Shown here piece by piece: positions 20,870-29,859 of a stretch of DNA of 64,000 bases. Source of the DNA: Gemmobacter nectariphilus DSM 15620 (lineage in GTDB: Bacteria; Pseudomonadota; Alphaproteobacteria; Rhodobacterales; Rhodobacteraceae); contig NZ_AUCM01000003.1 of the NCBI RefSeq assembly GCF_000429765.1, positions 537,117 to 601,116 on the forward strand. The letters are read 5' to 3'. Positions within the stretch are counted from its first letter, which is position 1. Each line of letters starts with the position of its first letter. Below the pieces are notes generated by a model. It saw only the letters and a program-made list of their open reading frames with translations, was not told where the DNA came from and did no database searches. The translations under genes were made by a program, and so were the position numbers.

Positions 20870-20936
20870 AAGCTAGCGCCAGCCGCCGCCCCGTTCAAGG
20901 CAAAGCATTGCCATTCCGGCCGCCCCGACCTAGCTT
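20870..20936. promoter_or_regulatory. Back-to-back leaderless promoters of the FadR-type and HAD genes
   Basis: Minus strand: TTGAAC (20898-20893), 17 bp, TAGCTT (20875-20870), 8 nt before the ATG at 20861. Plus strand: TTGCCA (20908-20913), 17 bp, TAGCTT (20931-20936), 6 nt before the ATG at 20943. Neither start codon has a Shine-Dalgarno. Confidence 0.6.
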
Positions 20937-20942
20937 GCCGCC

Positions 20943-21599
20943 ATGTCAGCACACGCCTTTCGCCATGTCTCTGCCTGGGTCTTTGATCTGGACAACACGC
21001 TTTACCCGCCCTCGGCGCGGCTTTTCGACCAGATCGAGGCACGAATGACCGCCTGGGTGGCCGATGCGCTGAAGGTCGATGCGGCCGAGGCGAACCGGCT
21101 GCGGGCCCATTACTGGGCGCAGTACGGCACCACGCTGGCCGGGCTGATGGCCGAGCATGGCATCGACCCCGACCCCTATCTGCACGAGGTCCACGAGATC
21201 GAGCTGCACGCGCTGCGCCCCGATCCCTTGCTGGCCGCGCGCATCGCGGCGCTGCCAGGGCGGCGCATCGTCTATACCAACGCAACGACGCCCTATGCCC
21301 AGCGGGTGCTGGAGGCGCGCGGGCTGTCGGGTCTGTTCGATGCGGTCTATGGCGTGGTCGAGGCCGGCTTTCGCCCCAAACCCGAACGCGCCGCCTTCGA
21401 GACGATCTTTGGCCTTGACGGGCTGGACCCGACCCGGGCCGCGATGTTCGAGGATGATGCGCGCAACCTGGCCGCCCCCCATGCGATGGGGATGCAGACG
21501 GTGCATGTGGCCCCGCACCCTGCCCCGGCCGATCATATCCACCACCATACCGACGATCTGACCGCCTTTCTGGGCCGCATCCTGACTGCGGCAGGCTGA
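20943..21599 (+). CDS. HAD-superfamily phosphatase, pyrimidine 5'-nucleotidase type
   Basis: 218-residue HAD hydrolase of the SDT1/pyrimidine 5'-nucleotidase subfamily, probably dephosphorylating pyrimidine or related nucleotides. All four HAD motifs are visible: FDLDNTLYP (nucleophile Asp), VYTNATTPYA, Lys in FRPKPERAAF, and MFEDDARNLAAP. The transcript appears leaderless. It is divergent from the FadR-type regulator, which may control it (inference). Confidence 0.88.
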   Translation: MSAHAFRHVSAWVFDLDNTLYPPSARLFDQIEARMTAWVADALKVDAAEANRLRAHYWAQYGTTLAGLMAEHGIDPDPYLHEVHEIELHALRPDPLLAARIAALPGRRIVYTNATTPYAQRVLEARGLSGLFDAVYGVVEAGFRPKPERAAFETIFGLDGLDPTRAAMFEDDARNLAAPHAMGMQTVHVAPHPAPADHIHHHTDDLTAFLGRILTAAG

Positions 21600-21680
21600 C
21601 GCAGCGCGGCATCCTGCCCGATGGGCAAGCGGGCCGCGAAAAGCCAAATCCATGGCATATCTTTTCTCCAGGAGACCGCC

Positions 21681-21914
21681 ATGGCCCTTGCCGACGCCCC
21701 CGCCCCGACCGGCATTCTGTATCGCCTGCCCATCATCGGCATCATCGCCCGCGACATCGCGCGCGAGCCGGATTCGGTGTTCTACCTGATCGTCGGCATC
21801 CTCAGCCTGCTGATCATCGCCACCGTGCAATGGGGCCTGCCGGTGCTGGCAATGGCAGCGCTGACCATGGTGCCCGTGATGTTCGTGCTGCTGATCGCCA
21901 TCACGCGCGGCTAG
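21681..21914 (+). CDS. Small two-helix membrane protein
   Basis: 77 residues starting MALADAPAPTGILYRLPIIG after AGGAG. Two hydrophobic stretches (about 33-49 and 51-73) separated by Trp-Gly suggest a helical hairpin in the inner membrane, with an N-terminal tail containing ARDIAREPD. I do not recognise a family. Good ribosome-binding site, codon use like its neighbours, and position between two clear genes make it a real gene. Function unknown. Confidence 0.75.
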   Translation: MALADAPAPTGILYRLPIIGIIARDIAREPDSVFYLIVGILSLLIIATVQWGLPVLAMAALTMVPVMFVLLIAITRG

Positions 21915-21989
21915 GCTGCGGCACCGCTGCCCATTTCCCTTGCCGCCGGTTGCGCCTAGATTGGCGGCAAGATCAAAGGGGGCATGGCC

Positions 21990-23192
21990 ATGACGGACCG
22001 GCAGCAGGTGGATGTTCTGATCTCGGGCGGCGGGGTGGCCGGGCTGACGGCCGCCGCCGCCTTTGGGGCGGCCGGGTTCCGCGTTCTGTGCGTCGATCCT
22101 GCCCCCCCGGTGACGGATGAGGCTGCTGAAGGCGCCGACATCCGCACCACGGCGTTCTTGCAGCCCTCGATCCCCGTGCTTGAGGCGGCGGGCCTCTGGG
22201 CGCGGCTGGCGCCCCATGCGGCCCCCTTGCAGGTGATGCGCATCGTCGATGCTGGCGGGCGCGAGCCTGTCGCGCGGATCGTGCGCGATTTCGATGCAGC
22301 AGACGTTTCCGACCAGCCCTTTGGCTGGAACCTGCCCAACTGGCTCTTGCGGCGCGAGATGGTCGCGCGGCTGGCCGAGCTGCCGAATGTCGAGTTCCGC
22401 CCCGGCACCGCGACGGCTGGCGTCACCGCCCGCGACGATGCCGCGCTGGTGCGCCTGTCGGATGGCGGGCAGGTCGCCGCGCGGCTGCTGGTCGCGGCGG
22501 ACGGGCGCCAGTCGGCAGTGCGCCAGGCGCTTGGCATCGGGGTGCGGACCACGCGTTATGGGCAGAAGGCGGTGGTCTTTGCTGTCACGCATCAGGTGCC
22601 GCATGACAATGTGTCCACCGAAATTCACCGCTCGGGCGGCCCGTTCACGCTGGTGCCGCTGCCCGACCGCGACGGGCGCCCGGCCTCTGCCATCGTCTGG
22701 ATGGAACGCGGCCCCGAGGCAGAGCGGCTGGCCGCCCTGCCCGTCCCCGAATTCGAGGCCGCGATCACAGAACGGTCCTGCGGGCTGTTCGGTCCGCTGA
22801 CGCTGGCCAGCCGCCGCGCGGTCTGGCCGATCATTGGCCAGACGGCCGACCGGCTGACCGCGCCGCACACTGCCCTGATCGCCGAGGCGGCGCATGTCGT
22901 GCCGCCGATCGGCGCGCAGGGGCTGAACATGAGCCTTGCCGATCTGCGCGCCCTGCTGGATCTGGCGACCAAGGCACCCGAGGCGCTAGGCAGCGCCGAG
23001 ATGCTGGCCGCCTATGAAAAGCGCCGCCATCTGGATGTGCAGGTGCGGGCGCGGGGGATCGACCTGCTCAATCGTGCCTCGATGCTGGAACCTCAGCCCC
23101 TGCGCGATCTGCGCGCCGGGGTTCTGGGCGCGCTATATGGCATCGCCCCGGTGCGCCGCGCCTTGATGCGGGCGGGGCTGGGCGTGCGCTAA
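21990..23192 (+). CDS. UbiH/UbiF-family FAD-dependent monooxygenase
   Basis: Aromatic hydroxylase of ubiquinone synthesis, about 400 residues. The FAD fold begins VDVLISGGGVAGLTAAAAFG; the second FAD and substrate motifs are LLVAADGRQSAVR and the GD-type segment, here IAEAAHVVPPIGAQGLNMSL. That last motif usually starts with GDAAH, so the Gly-Asp is replaced by Ile-Ala-Glu, which is unusual. Start chosen at 21990 because AAGGGGG lies 7 nt upstream; 21984 is possible. Which ring position it hydroxylates cannot be told. Confidence 0.87.
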   Translation: MTDRQQVDVLISGGGVAGLTAAAAFGAAGFRVLCVDPAPPVTDEAAEGADIRTTAFLQPSIPVLEAAGLWARLAPHAAPLQVMRIVDAGGREPVARIVRDFDAADVSDQPFGWNLPNWLLRREMVARLAELPNVEFRPGTATAGVTARDDAALVRLSDGGQVAARLLVAADGRQSAVRQALGIGVRTTRYGQKAVVFAVTHQVPHDNVSTEIHRSGGPFTLVPLPDRDGRPASAIVWMERGPEAERLAALPVPEFEAAITERSCGLFGPLTLASRRAVWPIIGQTADRLTAPHTALIAEAAHVVPPIGAQGLNMSLADLRALLDLATKAPEALGSAEMLAAYEKRRHLDVQVRARGIDLLNRASMLEPQPLRDLRAGVLGALYGIAPVRRALMRAGLGVR

Positions 23193-24094
23193 AGCTTGCC
23201 CGCACCCGAGGCCGGGGTCACGCCCGCACGCTTGATCTGCGCCTCGCGCAGGGTGATGTAGCTGATCGCGGCAATGATCAGCGCACCGCCCAGCAGGATA
23301 TAGGGGTCAACCATCTCGCCAAAGGCGACGGCCCCCAGGATCGTTGCCCAGACCAGCTGCAAGAACACCACCGGCTGCGTCACCGACATCTGCGCCACCG
23401 CAAAGGCGCGCGTCATGCAGTAATGTCCGGCCGTCGCAAAGGCCGCCACCAGCCCCAGCCATGCCACCTGTTCCCAGCTGACCGGCACCCAGACCGCCAG
23501 CGCAATGGGCAGCAGCGCGATGGTGACCGAGGCCGACATCAGCGCAACGATCGCCCCGGCCGGCAGGCTGGCGCTGAGCCGTTTGGCCAGCAGATAGCTG
23601 CCGCCAAAGCAGAAGGCCGCGCAGACCTGCGACAGCTGGCCCGCGCCGATCTCGCGAAAGCCGGGGCGCAGCACGATCAGCGCCCCGATGATCGCAATGC
23701 CGATGGCGCTCAGCCGGCGCAGGGCCAGTCGCTCGCCAAAGAACAGCGCGGCGCCCAGCGTGACCACCACGGGGTTGAGAAAGCCGATCGCCGTCACCTC
23801 GGCCACCGGGATGCGCGCCATGGCGTAGAACCAGAAGATCACCGCCGCCGAATGCACCAGCCCGCGCCCGGCCACCAGCGGCCAGGACCCTTTCGGCAAC
23901 CCGGCGCGCATCAGCGGCACCAGCGTTGGCAGCAAGAAGACAAAGGCCCAGCCAAAGCGCAGGAAGGCCGATTGCGGTGCCGGCAGGTCGGTGCCCAGAA
24001 ACCGGACAACGCCGGTCACCGACACGAAACACAGGCCCGACAGCACCATCCAGAGCACGCCCGCGACGGGCCGGTTCAGCGACGATTCTTTCAT
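23189..24094 (-). CDS. DMT-superfamily (EamA) transporter
   Basis: Inner-membrane drug/metabolite transporter of about 301 residues, with ten predicted transmembrane helices in two EamA repeats (first near WMVLSGLCFVSVTGVVRFLG, second near QLSQVCAAFCFGGSYLLAKR). The substrate is unknown. I start at the ATG at 24094 (MKESSLNRPVAG); the frame is open to a TTG at 24112. It overlaps the convergent ubiH-like gene by 4 bp. Confidence 0.88.
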   Translation of the reverse strand: MKESSLNRPVAGVLWMVLSGLCFVSVTGVVRFLGTDLPAPQSAFLRFGWAFVFLLPTLVPLMRAGLPKGSWPLVAGRGLVHSAAVIFWFYAMARIPVAEVTAIGFLNPVVVTLGAALFFGERLALRRLSAIGIAIIGALIVLRPGFREIGAGQLSQVCAAFCFGGSYLLAKRLSASLPAGAIVALMSASVTIALLPIALAVWVPVSWEQVAWLGLVAAFATAGHYCMTRAFAVAQMSVTQPVVFLQLVWATILGAVAFGEMVDPYILLGGALIIAAISYITLREAQIKRAGVTPASGAGKL

Positions 24095-24144
24095 CCGCCC
24101 ACAAGGCCCCAATGCCCGCCCCGCCGCAAGCCCGTCTGGCCGCC

Positions 24145-25137
24145 TCAGCCGGCAGGAAAGCCCGGCGCCAGCTGCACCATCCCGGTTTCAAACCCGCGCC
24201 AGTTGGTCTGCACCGCATTCAGGCGCTTGCGCGTGGCCGGGTGGTCGGCCTCCAGCACGCCAAGGCGCACCAGAAGCGCACAGATCGCAGCCTCCGAGGC
24301 GCGGGTGCCACCATCAGCGATCTTCAGGGCGATGCCGATCTGCCTTTCGGGGATCATGGCGACGAACACCGCCTCGGCCCCGGTCTTGATCGCGACGCGC
24401 CCCCCCATGGCCCGCATCAGCTCGGTGCAGGCGCGGGTCTCACCAGCGACATAGTCGGGATGGGCAGCCATGGCATTGCGCAGCGCGACCATCGCCCGGT
24501 CGCGGGCATCGCCCTCGCCGCTGGCCCCGGCAAAGGCCGCCATTGCCCGCGCAAGCCCCGAAAGCGAGGTGGCAAAGTTCGGCGCCGAACAGCCGTCGAT
24601 GCCATAGCCGGGGCTGGTCTCGCCCGTCACCTCTTCAAAGGCCTGCCGCACCGCCCTTTGCACCGGATGATCGGGCTGGACATAGTCGGCATCGCCCCCA
24701 AGGTGGCGGTTCAGCATCAGAAAGCCGGTATGCTTGCCCGAACAGTTGTTGTGGATCTGGCACGGCGCCTCGTTCGCGCGGATCAGGCGGTCGCGTTCGG
24801 TACGGTCCGAGGGTTCGTGGCACCCGCAGCGCAGGTCAGCCTCGCCCATCCCCAGATCGGCCAGCCAGCGCGAGACAGCCCCCACATGCAGCGCCGCGCC
24901 CTGGTGGCTGGCGCAGGCCAGCGCCAGCTGTTCGGGCCGCAGCCCCGCCCCCGCGCCGCTTTCCATCAGCGGCAGCGCCTGAAGCATCTTGCAGGCCGAG
25001 CGCGGAAAGATCACCTCGGCCGGGTTGCCCCAGCTTTCCACCAGACCGCCCGTCGCATGCCAGACCACCGCATGGCCCAGATGGCGGCTTTCCATCCGCC
25101 CACCGCGCCACAGCTCTACCATCGGCACCGCACCCAT
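24145..25137 (-). CDS. Asparaginase (L-asparaginase II, Rhizobium AnsA-like family)
   Basis: 330-residue member of the asparaginase family PF06089, distinct from E. coli AnsA/AnsB and found in Rhizobium etli. Signatures are RSACKMLQALPL, the Ser/Lys/His-rich CASHQGA, CQIHNNCSGKHTGFL and the Gly-rich GYGIDGCSAPNFA. Expected to release ammonia from asparagine in the cytoplasm. It is divergent from the IalB-like gene. Assignment to family is firm; the physiological substrate is taken from relatives. Confidence 0.9.
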   Translation of the reverse strand: MGAVPMVELWRGGRMESRHLGHAVVWHATGGLVESWGNPAEVIFPRSACKMLQALPLMESGAGAGLRPEQLALACASHQGAALHVGAVSRWLADLGMGEADLRCGCHEPSDRTERDRLIRANEAPCQIHNNCSGKHTGFLMLNRHLGGDADYVQPDHPVQRAVRQAFEEVTGETSPGYGIDGCSAPNFATSLSGLARAMAAFAGASGEGDARDRAMVALRNAMAAHPDYVAGETRACTELMRAMGGRVAIKTGAEAVFVAMIPERQIGIALKIADGGTRASEAAICALLVRLGVLEADHPATRKRLNAVQTNWRGFETGMVQLAPGFPAG

Positions 25138-25324
25138 CGACCCCTCCGTCCCCAGATCGCATAACAGATGCGCGATTTTGCGCCCAAAGGGGTTTAACCA
25201 CCCGGCGGTTTCGCGCTAGAAGACGGCATATCGAGTTGCAATGACTGCTGCCACAGTAAAAGGTCATGCCGCAAGTGAAGCGGTCGAACGACGGCAGCGG
25301 GGAACGGCTGGAGGCTCTGGGCAT

Positions 25325-25855
25325 ATGACGATACGGATGGCGGGCGCGCTGGCGGGTGCGGTTCTGGCGATGGGCTTCATGGCCGGCGCGGCACAGGCGC
25401 AGCAGCAGACGAAATGCGTATCGGCCAAGACGGACTGGAGCGTTTGCGTCTGGGACAGCCCCAAGGAATGCTGGGGCGTGTCGGCGCCCAAGGAATCGGT
25501 GAACACCCGTGGTGGCAAGCCAGCCCAGGTGCGCCGCGGCGATACCATGCTGTTCGTGACCTTCCGCCCCGGCCAGGGCGCCAAGGGCGAAATCTCGTTC
25601 ACGCCGGGCTATGGCTATGCCAAGGGCGCGCAGGTGACGGTGGAAATCGGCTCTGACAAGTTCACGCTGTTCACTGATGGCGAATGGGCCTGGCCAGCGA
25701 ATGCCAATGACGATGCCGCCCTGCTGGCCGCGATGAAAAAGGGCAGCGAGGCCATCGTGACCGGCGAATCCGCGCGCGGGACCAACACCAAGGATACCTT
25801 CTCGCTCATGGGCTTCAGCGCCGCGATGCAAGAGGCTGAAAACCGCTGCAAATAA
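25325..25855 (+). CDS. Invasion-associated locus B (IalB)-family secreted protein
   Basis: 176-residue periplasmic or outer-envelope protein. Signal peptide MTIRMAGALAGAVLAMGFMA ends at AQA. The mature part has paired cysteines (KCVSAKTDWSVCVWD and KECWG, plus NRCK at the end) and the IalB beta-fold pattern FRPGQGAKGEISFTPGYGY. Named after a Bartonella factor, but widespread in free-living alphaproteobacteria where its role is unclear. Followed by a terminator. Confidence 0.85.
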   Translation: MTIRMAGALAGAVLAMGFMAGAAQAQQQTKCVSAKTDWSVCVWDSPKECWGVSAPKESVNTRGGKPAQVRRGDTMLFVTFRPGQGAKGEISFTPGYGYAKGAQVTVEIGSDKFTLFTDGEWAWPANANDDAALLAAMKKGSEAIVTGESARGTNTKDTFSLMGFSAAMQEAENRCK

Positions 25856-25880
25856 GCGCGGGACGTGAGGAATGATCAGG

Positions 25881-25903
25881 GGCCGCCCAAGGGGCGGCCT
25901 TTT
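25881..25903 (+). terminator. Terminator after the IalB-like gene
   Basis: GGCCGCCC (25881-25888), 3-nt loop, GGGCGGCC (25892-25899), then TTTT. Confidence 0.85.
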
Positions 25904-26038
25904 GCTTTGCGCCCGGCCCTGCAGCCTGCATCGCCTGCCGCAGCGCCCGGATGCGGTGATCCGTCCGAGGTGATCGTCTGAATGCCTGTTGCTCGGGCCG
26001 GCGATCTTGCGGCGCTGACATGCGCCCGGCGATCGGGC

Positions 26039-27019
26039 CTATCGCCGCAAGGTGATCGGGGCAAGCAGCCTTTGCGGCTTGCCCTCGGGCGGCGCAGCAA
26101 AGCTTTGCCGCGTGCGCGCATGGGCGACGATCCGGGAATCCAGCGACGGGTTCCCCGTGCCCGAGGTCAGCGAGACACCCGTCACGCGCCCGCCGCCATC
26201 AATCCGGATCTCCAACGTTGCCTTGGCCTCGCGCATGGTAAAGCTCTCGCGCTGCATGTGCTTGCTTAGCTGGCCAAAGACCGTCCGCTTCCAGCGCGCC
26301 ATGGCATCGGCACCGGCCGAGCCGCTGGCCGATGTCGCAGCCCCCCCGGCGCTGGCCGCGCTGGCAGCAACCGTGCGGGGGCTGTCGGGCTTTTTCTTCG
26401 GCGCCTCGGCCTTTTTCGCAGGGGCCTTTTTCACCGGCTCTGGCTTTTCCACCTTCTCCGGCTCTGGCCGCGGTTCGGGGCGGATCCGGGGGATGGCCGC
26501 GACCTGTTCGACCTCGGGCTCCGGTTCCGGCAGCTTCGCCGGCTCGGGCTCCGGGATCGGCTCGGCCACGGGTTCCGGCTCGGGCAGCGGCTCGGGTTCC
26601 GGCAATGGCTGAACCACCCGCTCGGGTTCGGGCATCGGTTCCGGCGCGGGCAACGGTTCGACAACGGGCTCTGGCACCCGCTCGACCACCGGCTCGGGCA
26701 CTGGTTCCACCACCGGCTCGGGCTCCGGGGTCGGTTCGGGGTCGGGCTCGGCCTGCGGTGCAGTCTCTTCCATCTGATCGACCGCAGGTGGCGCTGGCGG
26801 GGCTGCATCCTCGGCCACCGCCTCGGTCACCGGCAGCTCGGTCAGGTCGATGATCATCGCCTGCGAGGGCGCCACCTCGCGCCCCATCGCCACGCTCAGC
26901 CACGAGGACAGCGCCATGGCGCCCGACATCATCAGCGCGATGATCGCCGCCGCCAGCAGCCACAGCGCGGTCTCGAGCCAGGCCCGGCCCCGCGCGATCT
27001 GTTCGGCCCAGTCGGTCAT
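26039..27019 (-). CDS. TonB-like energy transducer
   Basis: 326-residue periplasm-spanning protein of a TonB system. An N-terminal transmembrane anchor lies at about 15-45 ([20 protein letters not shown]). A long Pro-Glu linker (about 75-175, repeated [13 protein letters not shown] units) should cross the periplasm. A Lys-Pro region follows, and the C-terminal TonB domain has [20 protein letters not shown] and [15 protein letters not shown]. Translated with exbD through a 4-bp overlap. It probably powers an iron- or cobalamin-type receptor; no receptor lies nearby. Confidence 0.9.
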   Translation of the reverse strand: MTDWAEQIARGRAWLETALWLLAAAIIALMMSGAMALSSWLSVAMGREVAPSQAMIIDLTELPVTEAVAEDAAPPAPPAVDQMEETAPQAEPDPEPTPEPEPVVEPVPEPVVERVPEPVVEPLPAPEPMPEPERVVQPLPEPEPLPEPEPVAEPIPEPEPAKLPEPEPEVEQVAAIPRIRPEPRPEPEKVEKPEPVKKAPAKKAEAPKKKPDSPRTVAASAASAGGAATSASGSAGADAMARWKRTVFGQLSKHMQRESFTMREAKATLEIRIDGGGRVTGVSLTSGTGNPSLDSRIVAHARTRQSFAAPPEGKPQRLLAPITLRR

Positions 27020-27441
27020 GGGCTGGCCTCCAGTCCGATCAGCGCGACCTTGGTAAAGCCCGCGCGGCGGATCAGGTTCATCAGCCCCATCAGCTCGCCA
27101 TAGGGCACCGCCGCATCGGCGCGCAGATAGAGGCGCTTGTCCACATCGCCCCCTGTCGCTGCCAGCAACCGCGCGCCCAGCTGGTCACGCGCCACCGCAT
27201 CGTCGCCCAGCGACACGGTCAGATCGGGTTGCAGGGTGATGTAGATCGGATCCTCGACCCGCTCGGTCGGGCTGGCGTTCGATTTCGGCAGGTTGACCGG
27301 CACCCCCACCGTCGACAAGGGCGCTGCCACCATGAAGATGATCAGCAGCACCAGCATCACGTCGATAAAGGGCGTGACGTTGATATCATGGCTTTCCGCC
27401 AGGTCGTCGTCATCGCCACTGTCGCGGATGCCCCCGGCCAT
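27016..27441 (-). CDS. exbD: ExbD biopolymer transport protein
   Basis: 141-residue proton-channel subunit that energises TonB. A single transmembrane helix ([20 protein letters not shown]) includes the conserved Asp that carries protons, with [13 protein letters not shown] the hallmark. The periplasmic domain ends [10 protein letters not shown]. It sits 3 bp after exbB and overlaps tonB. Confidence 0.95.
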   Translation of the reverse strand: MAGGIRDSGDDDDLAESHDINVTPFIDVMLVLLIIFMVAAPLSTVGVPVNLPKSNASPTERVEDPIYITLQPDLTVSLGDDAVARDQLGARLLAATGGDVDKRLYLRADAAVPYGELMGLMNLIRRAGFTKVALIGLEASP

Positions 27442-27444
27442 GGC

Positions 27445-28434
27445 TCAGGCCCCCGTCACATGGCGAAAGTCGATATCACGGCTGAGCAACCGTTGCACCG
27501 CCGCCCCCGCATCGCCAAGCACCTGCTTGTAGCTGGCAATCGCGCGGGTGAAGTGATTATAGATCACTACCGCCGGAATGGCCGCTACAAGGCCGATGGC
27601 AGTGGCGAACAACGCCTCGGCAATGCCGGGGGCCACCACGGCCAGGTTGGTGGTCTGCGTCTCGGCAATGCCGATGAAGGCGTTCATGATACCCCAGACC
27701 GTGCCGAACAGCCCGACAAAGGGCGCGACCGATCCGACCGTTGCCAGCAGCCCCATGCCGCGCCGCAGACGGGCCAGCGCCTGCACCTCGACCCGCCCGA
27801 CCAGCGAGGCCGCGCGTTCCTTCACCCCGTCCGGCCCCGAAGGGTCGATGGCCGGATCCGACAGCTTGTATTCCTCGAGCACCGCATGGGCCATGAAGGC
27901 TGCCGGATCGCGCCGGCCCGACAGGCTGCGGGCTGCCTCGGCCAGGCTGCGGGCACGGGTCAGCACCCGCGCTGCGCCCCGCGCACGGCGACGGGCGACA
28001 AAGGTTTCGACCGTCTTGAACAGCCAGACCGTCCAGGTCAGGAAACAGGCGGCCAGCAGCACCAGGATGACCGATTTCACCACCCAGTCGGCTTGCGCGT
28101 ACATCCCCATGGGCGACAGATCATGCGGGCTGGGCAGCGGTTGCGGAACGGCTTGCGGTGCGGCGAAGTCCTGCAGGACCGGCGGCGCGGCGATCCCTTC
28201 GGGAATGGCCGCTGGTTCGGGGCCGGCAGCGCCATCGGGCTTGGCCTCGGTCACCGGCGCGGCGTTGGGGACGGCAGGCGGCTCGGCCGGGGCGACAGGC
28301 ATTCCCGCACCGCCTGCCGCCAGCGGCGCCGCACCCGGGTCCTGGGCGCCTGCAGGCTGCGCCTGCCCCGAGGCCGCCAGCGTCAGGGCCAGCAGCGCGG
28401 CAGTGCAGATCGAAACAAGGCTGGATCGGGTCAT
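27445..28434 (-). CDS. exbB: ExbB biopolymer transport protein
   Basis: Pentameric scaffold and proton channel of the TonB system, 329 residues from the ATG at 28434 ([19 protein letters not shown]). A cleavable signal peptide and a Pro/Ala-rich periplasmic extension of about 110 residues precede three transmembrane helices, typical of the longer alphaproteobacterial ExbB. The MotA/ExbB signature [15 protein letters not shown] and [20 protein letters not shown] are intact. It is the first gene of exbB-exbD-tonB; the AT-rich region 28460-28500 upstream should hold the promoter, where iron control would be expected. Confidence 0.93.
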   Translation of the reverse strand: MTRSSLVSICTAALLALTLAASGQAQPAGAQDPGAAPLAAGGAGMPVAPAEPPAVPNAAPVTEAKPDGAAGPEPAAIPEGIAAPPVLQDFAAPQAVPQPLPSPHDLSPMGMYAQADWVVKSVILVLLAACFLTWTVWLFKTVETFVARRRARGAARVLTRARSLAEAARSLSGRRDPAAFMAHAVLEEYKLSDPAIDPSGPDGVKERAASLVGRVEVQALARLRRGMGLLATVGSVAPFVGLFGTVWGIMNAFIGIAETQTTNLAVVAPGIAEALFATAIGLVAAIPAVVIYNHFTRAIASYKQVLGDAGAAVQRLLSRDIDFRHVTGA

Positions 28435-28532
28435 GGGTCTTCCGGTCGTTCGAGCGATTCGGGAATTACATAGCAAAATAGTCAGATATTAACACCCCGT
28501 GGCAGCGCAGCTGTGCCATGCGCGACGGGGCT

Positions 28533-28561
28533 TTCATACACAACCCGTTTCAGTGTATGAA
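28533..28561. promoter_or_regulatory. Perfect 9-bp dyad upstream of rlmN
   Basis: TTCATACAC (28533-28541) is inverted exactly as GTGTATGAA (28553-28561) with an 11-bp spacer. TAGCTA (28569-28574) downstream is a likely -10, so the dyad covers the -35 region. Regulator unknown. Confidence 0.6.
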
Positions 28562-28586
28562 GGCCGCTTAGCTACAGGATTACGCC

Positions 28587-29768
28587 ATGACCGCCCCGAC
28601 CGCCCCCATCACGCAGGATGTTCTGACGATTGCGCGCAAGCTGCCAGAGGGCGGGCGCACCAATATCGTCGGCCTGACGCGCGATCAGCTGCGCGCCGCG
28701 CTGATCGCAGCGGGCACGCCGGAAAAGCAGGCCAAGATGCGGCTGGGGCAGATCTGGCAATGGGTCTATCACTGGGGCGTGCGCGACTTTGCGCTGATGA
28801 CCAATCTGGCCAAGGATTACCGCGCCCTGCTGGCCGAGCATTTCGAAATCGCGGTCCCCGAGATCGTCACCCGCCAGATCAGCGCCGATGGCACGCGCAA
28901 ATACCTGCTGCGCATTGCCGGCGGGCACGAGGTCGAGGCCGTCTATATCCCCGAGGAAGGCCGCGGCACGCTGTGCGTCTCCAGCCAGGTGGGCTGCACG
29001 CTGACCTGTTCCTTCTGCCATACCGGCACGCAAAAGCTGGTGCGCAACCTGACGGCCGGGGAAATCGTCGGCCAGGTCATGCTGGCGCGCGACGATCTGG
29101 GCGAATGGCCGCAGCCGGGCGAAGGATCGACGGGGGATCGTCTGGTCAGCAACATCGTGCTGATGGGCATGGGCGAGCCGCTTTACAACTTTGACAATGT
29201 GCGCGACGCGATGAAGGTCGTGATGGACGGCGAGGGCATCGCGCTTGGCCGCCGCCGCATCACCCTGTCGACCAGTGGCGTCGTGCCCGAAATCGCCCGC
29301 TGCGCCGAGGAAATCGGCTGCCAGCTGGCGATCAGCTTCCATGCCACCACCGACGAGGTGCGCGACAAGCTGGTGCCGATCAACAAGAAGTGGAACATCG
29401 AGACGCTTCTGAACGCGCTGCGCGACTATCCGCGCCTGTCGAATTCGGAACGGATCACGTTCGAATATGTCATGCTCAAGGGCGTGAACGACAGCGATGC
29501 CGATGCGCGGCGGCTGGTCCGGCTGATCTCGGGGATCCCGGCCAAGATCAACCTGATCCCGTTCAACGAATGGCCCGGCGCCCCCTATGAGCGGTCGGAC
29601 TGGGAACGGATCGAATCCTTTGCCGACATCGTCTACAAGGCGGGCTATGCCAGCCCGATCCGCACCCCGCGGGGCGAGGACATCATGGCCGCCTGCGGCC
29701 AGCTGAAATCGGCCACCGAACGCGCCCGCAAGCCGGCGCGCGAGATTGCGGCTCAGGCCGGGCTGTAA
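28587..29768 (+). CDS. rlmN: Dual-specificity RNA methyltransferase RlmN
   Basis: Radical-SAM enzyme that makes C2-methyladenosine at A2503 of 23S rRNA and at A37 of some tRNAs. 393 residues. The radical-SAM cysteines are in [15 protein letters not shown]; the SAM-binding GGEPLYN-type segment appears as [13 protein letters not shown]; the C-terminal catalytic Cys is in [10 protein letters not shown]. The N-terminal accessory domain ([15 protein letters not shown]) is complete. Preceded by a conspicuous dyad and a short leader. Confidence 0.95.
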   Translation: MTAPTAPITQDVLTIARKLPEGGRTNIVGLTRDQLRAALIAAGTPEKQAKMRLGQIWQWVYHWGVRDFALMTNLAKDYRALLAEHFEIAVPEIVTRQISADGTRKYLLRIAGGHEVEAVYIPEEGRGTLCVSSQVGCTLTCSFCHTGTQKLVRNLTAGEIVGQVMLARDDLGEWPQPGEGSTGDRLVSNIVLMGMGEPLYNFDNVRDAMKVVMDGEGIALGRRRITLSTSGVVPEIARCAEEIGCQLAISFHATTDEVRDKLVPINKKWNIETLLNALRDYPRLSNSERITFEYVMLKGVNDSDADARRLVRLISGIPAKINLIPFNEWPGAPYERSDWERIESFADIVYKAGYASPIRTPRGEDIMAACGQLKSATERARKPAREIAAQAGL

Positions 29769-29795
29769 GGGCCGATTGCACCGGATCGAATGATC

Positions 29796-29827
29796 GGGGG
29801 CCAAAGCCAGCCAAGGCTTTGGCCCCC
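29796..29827. terminator. Bidirectional terminator between rlmN and htpX
   Basis: GGGGGCCAAAGCC (29796-29808), 6-nt loop, GGCTTTGGCCCCC (29815-29827): a perfect 13-bp stem between converging genes. No long T tract. Confidence 0.75.
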
Positions 29828-29859
29828 TGTGCATTCTGTCAGCAGGTCACCGCCTCGCC

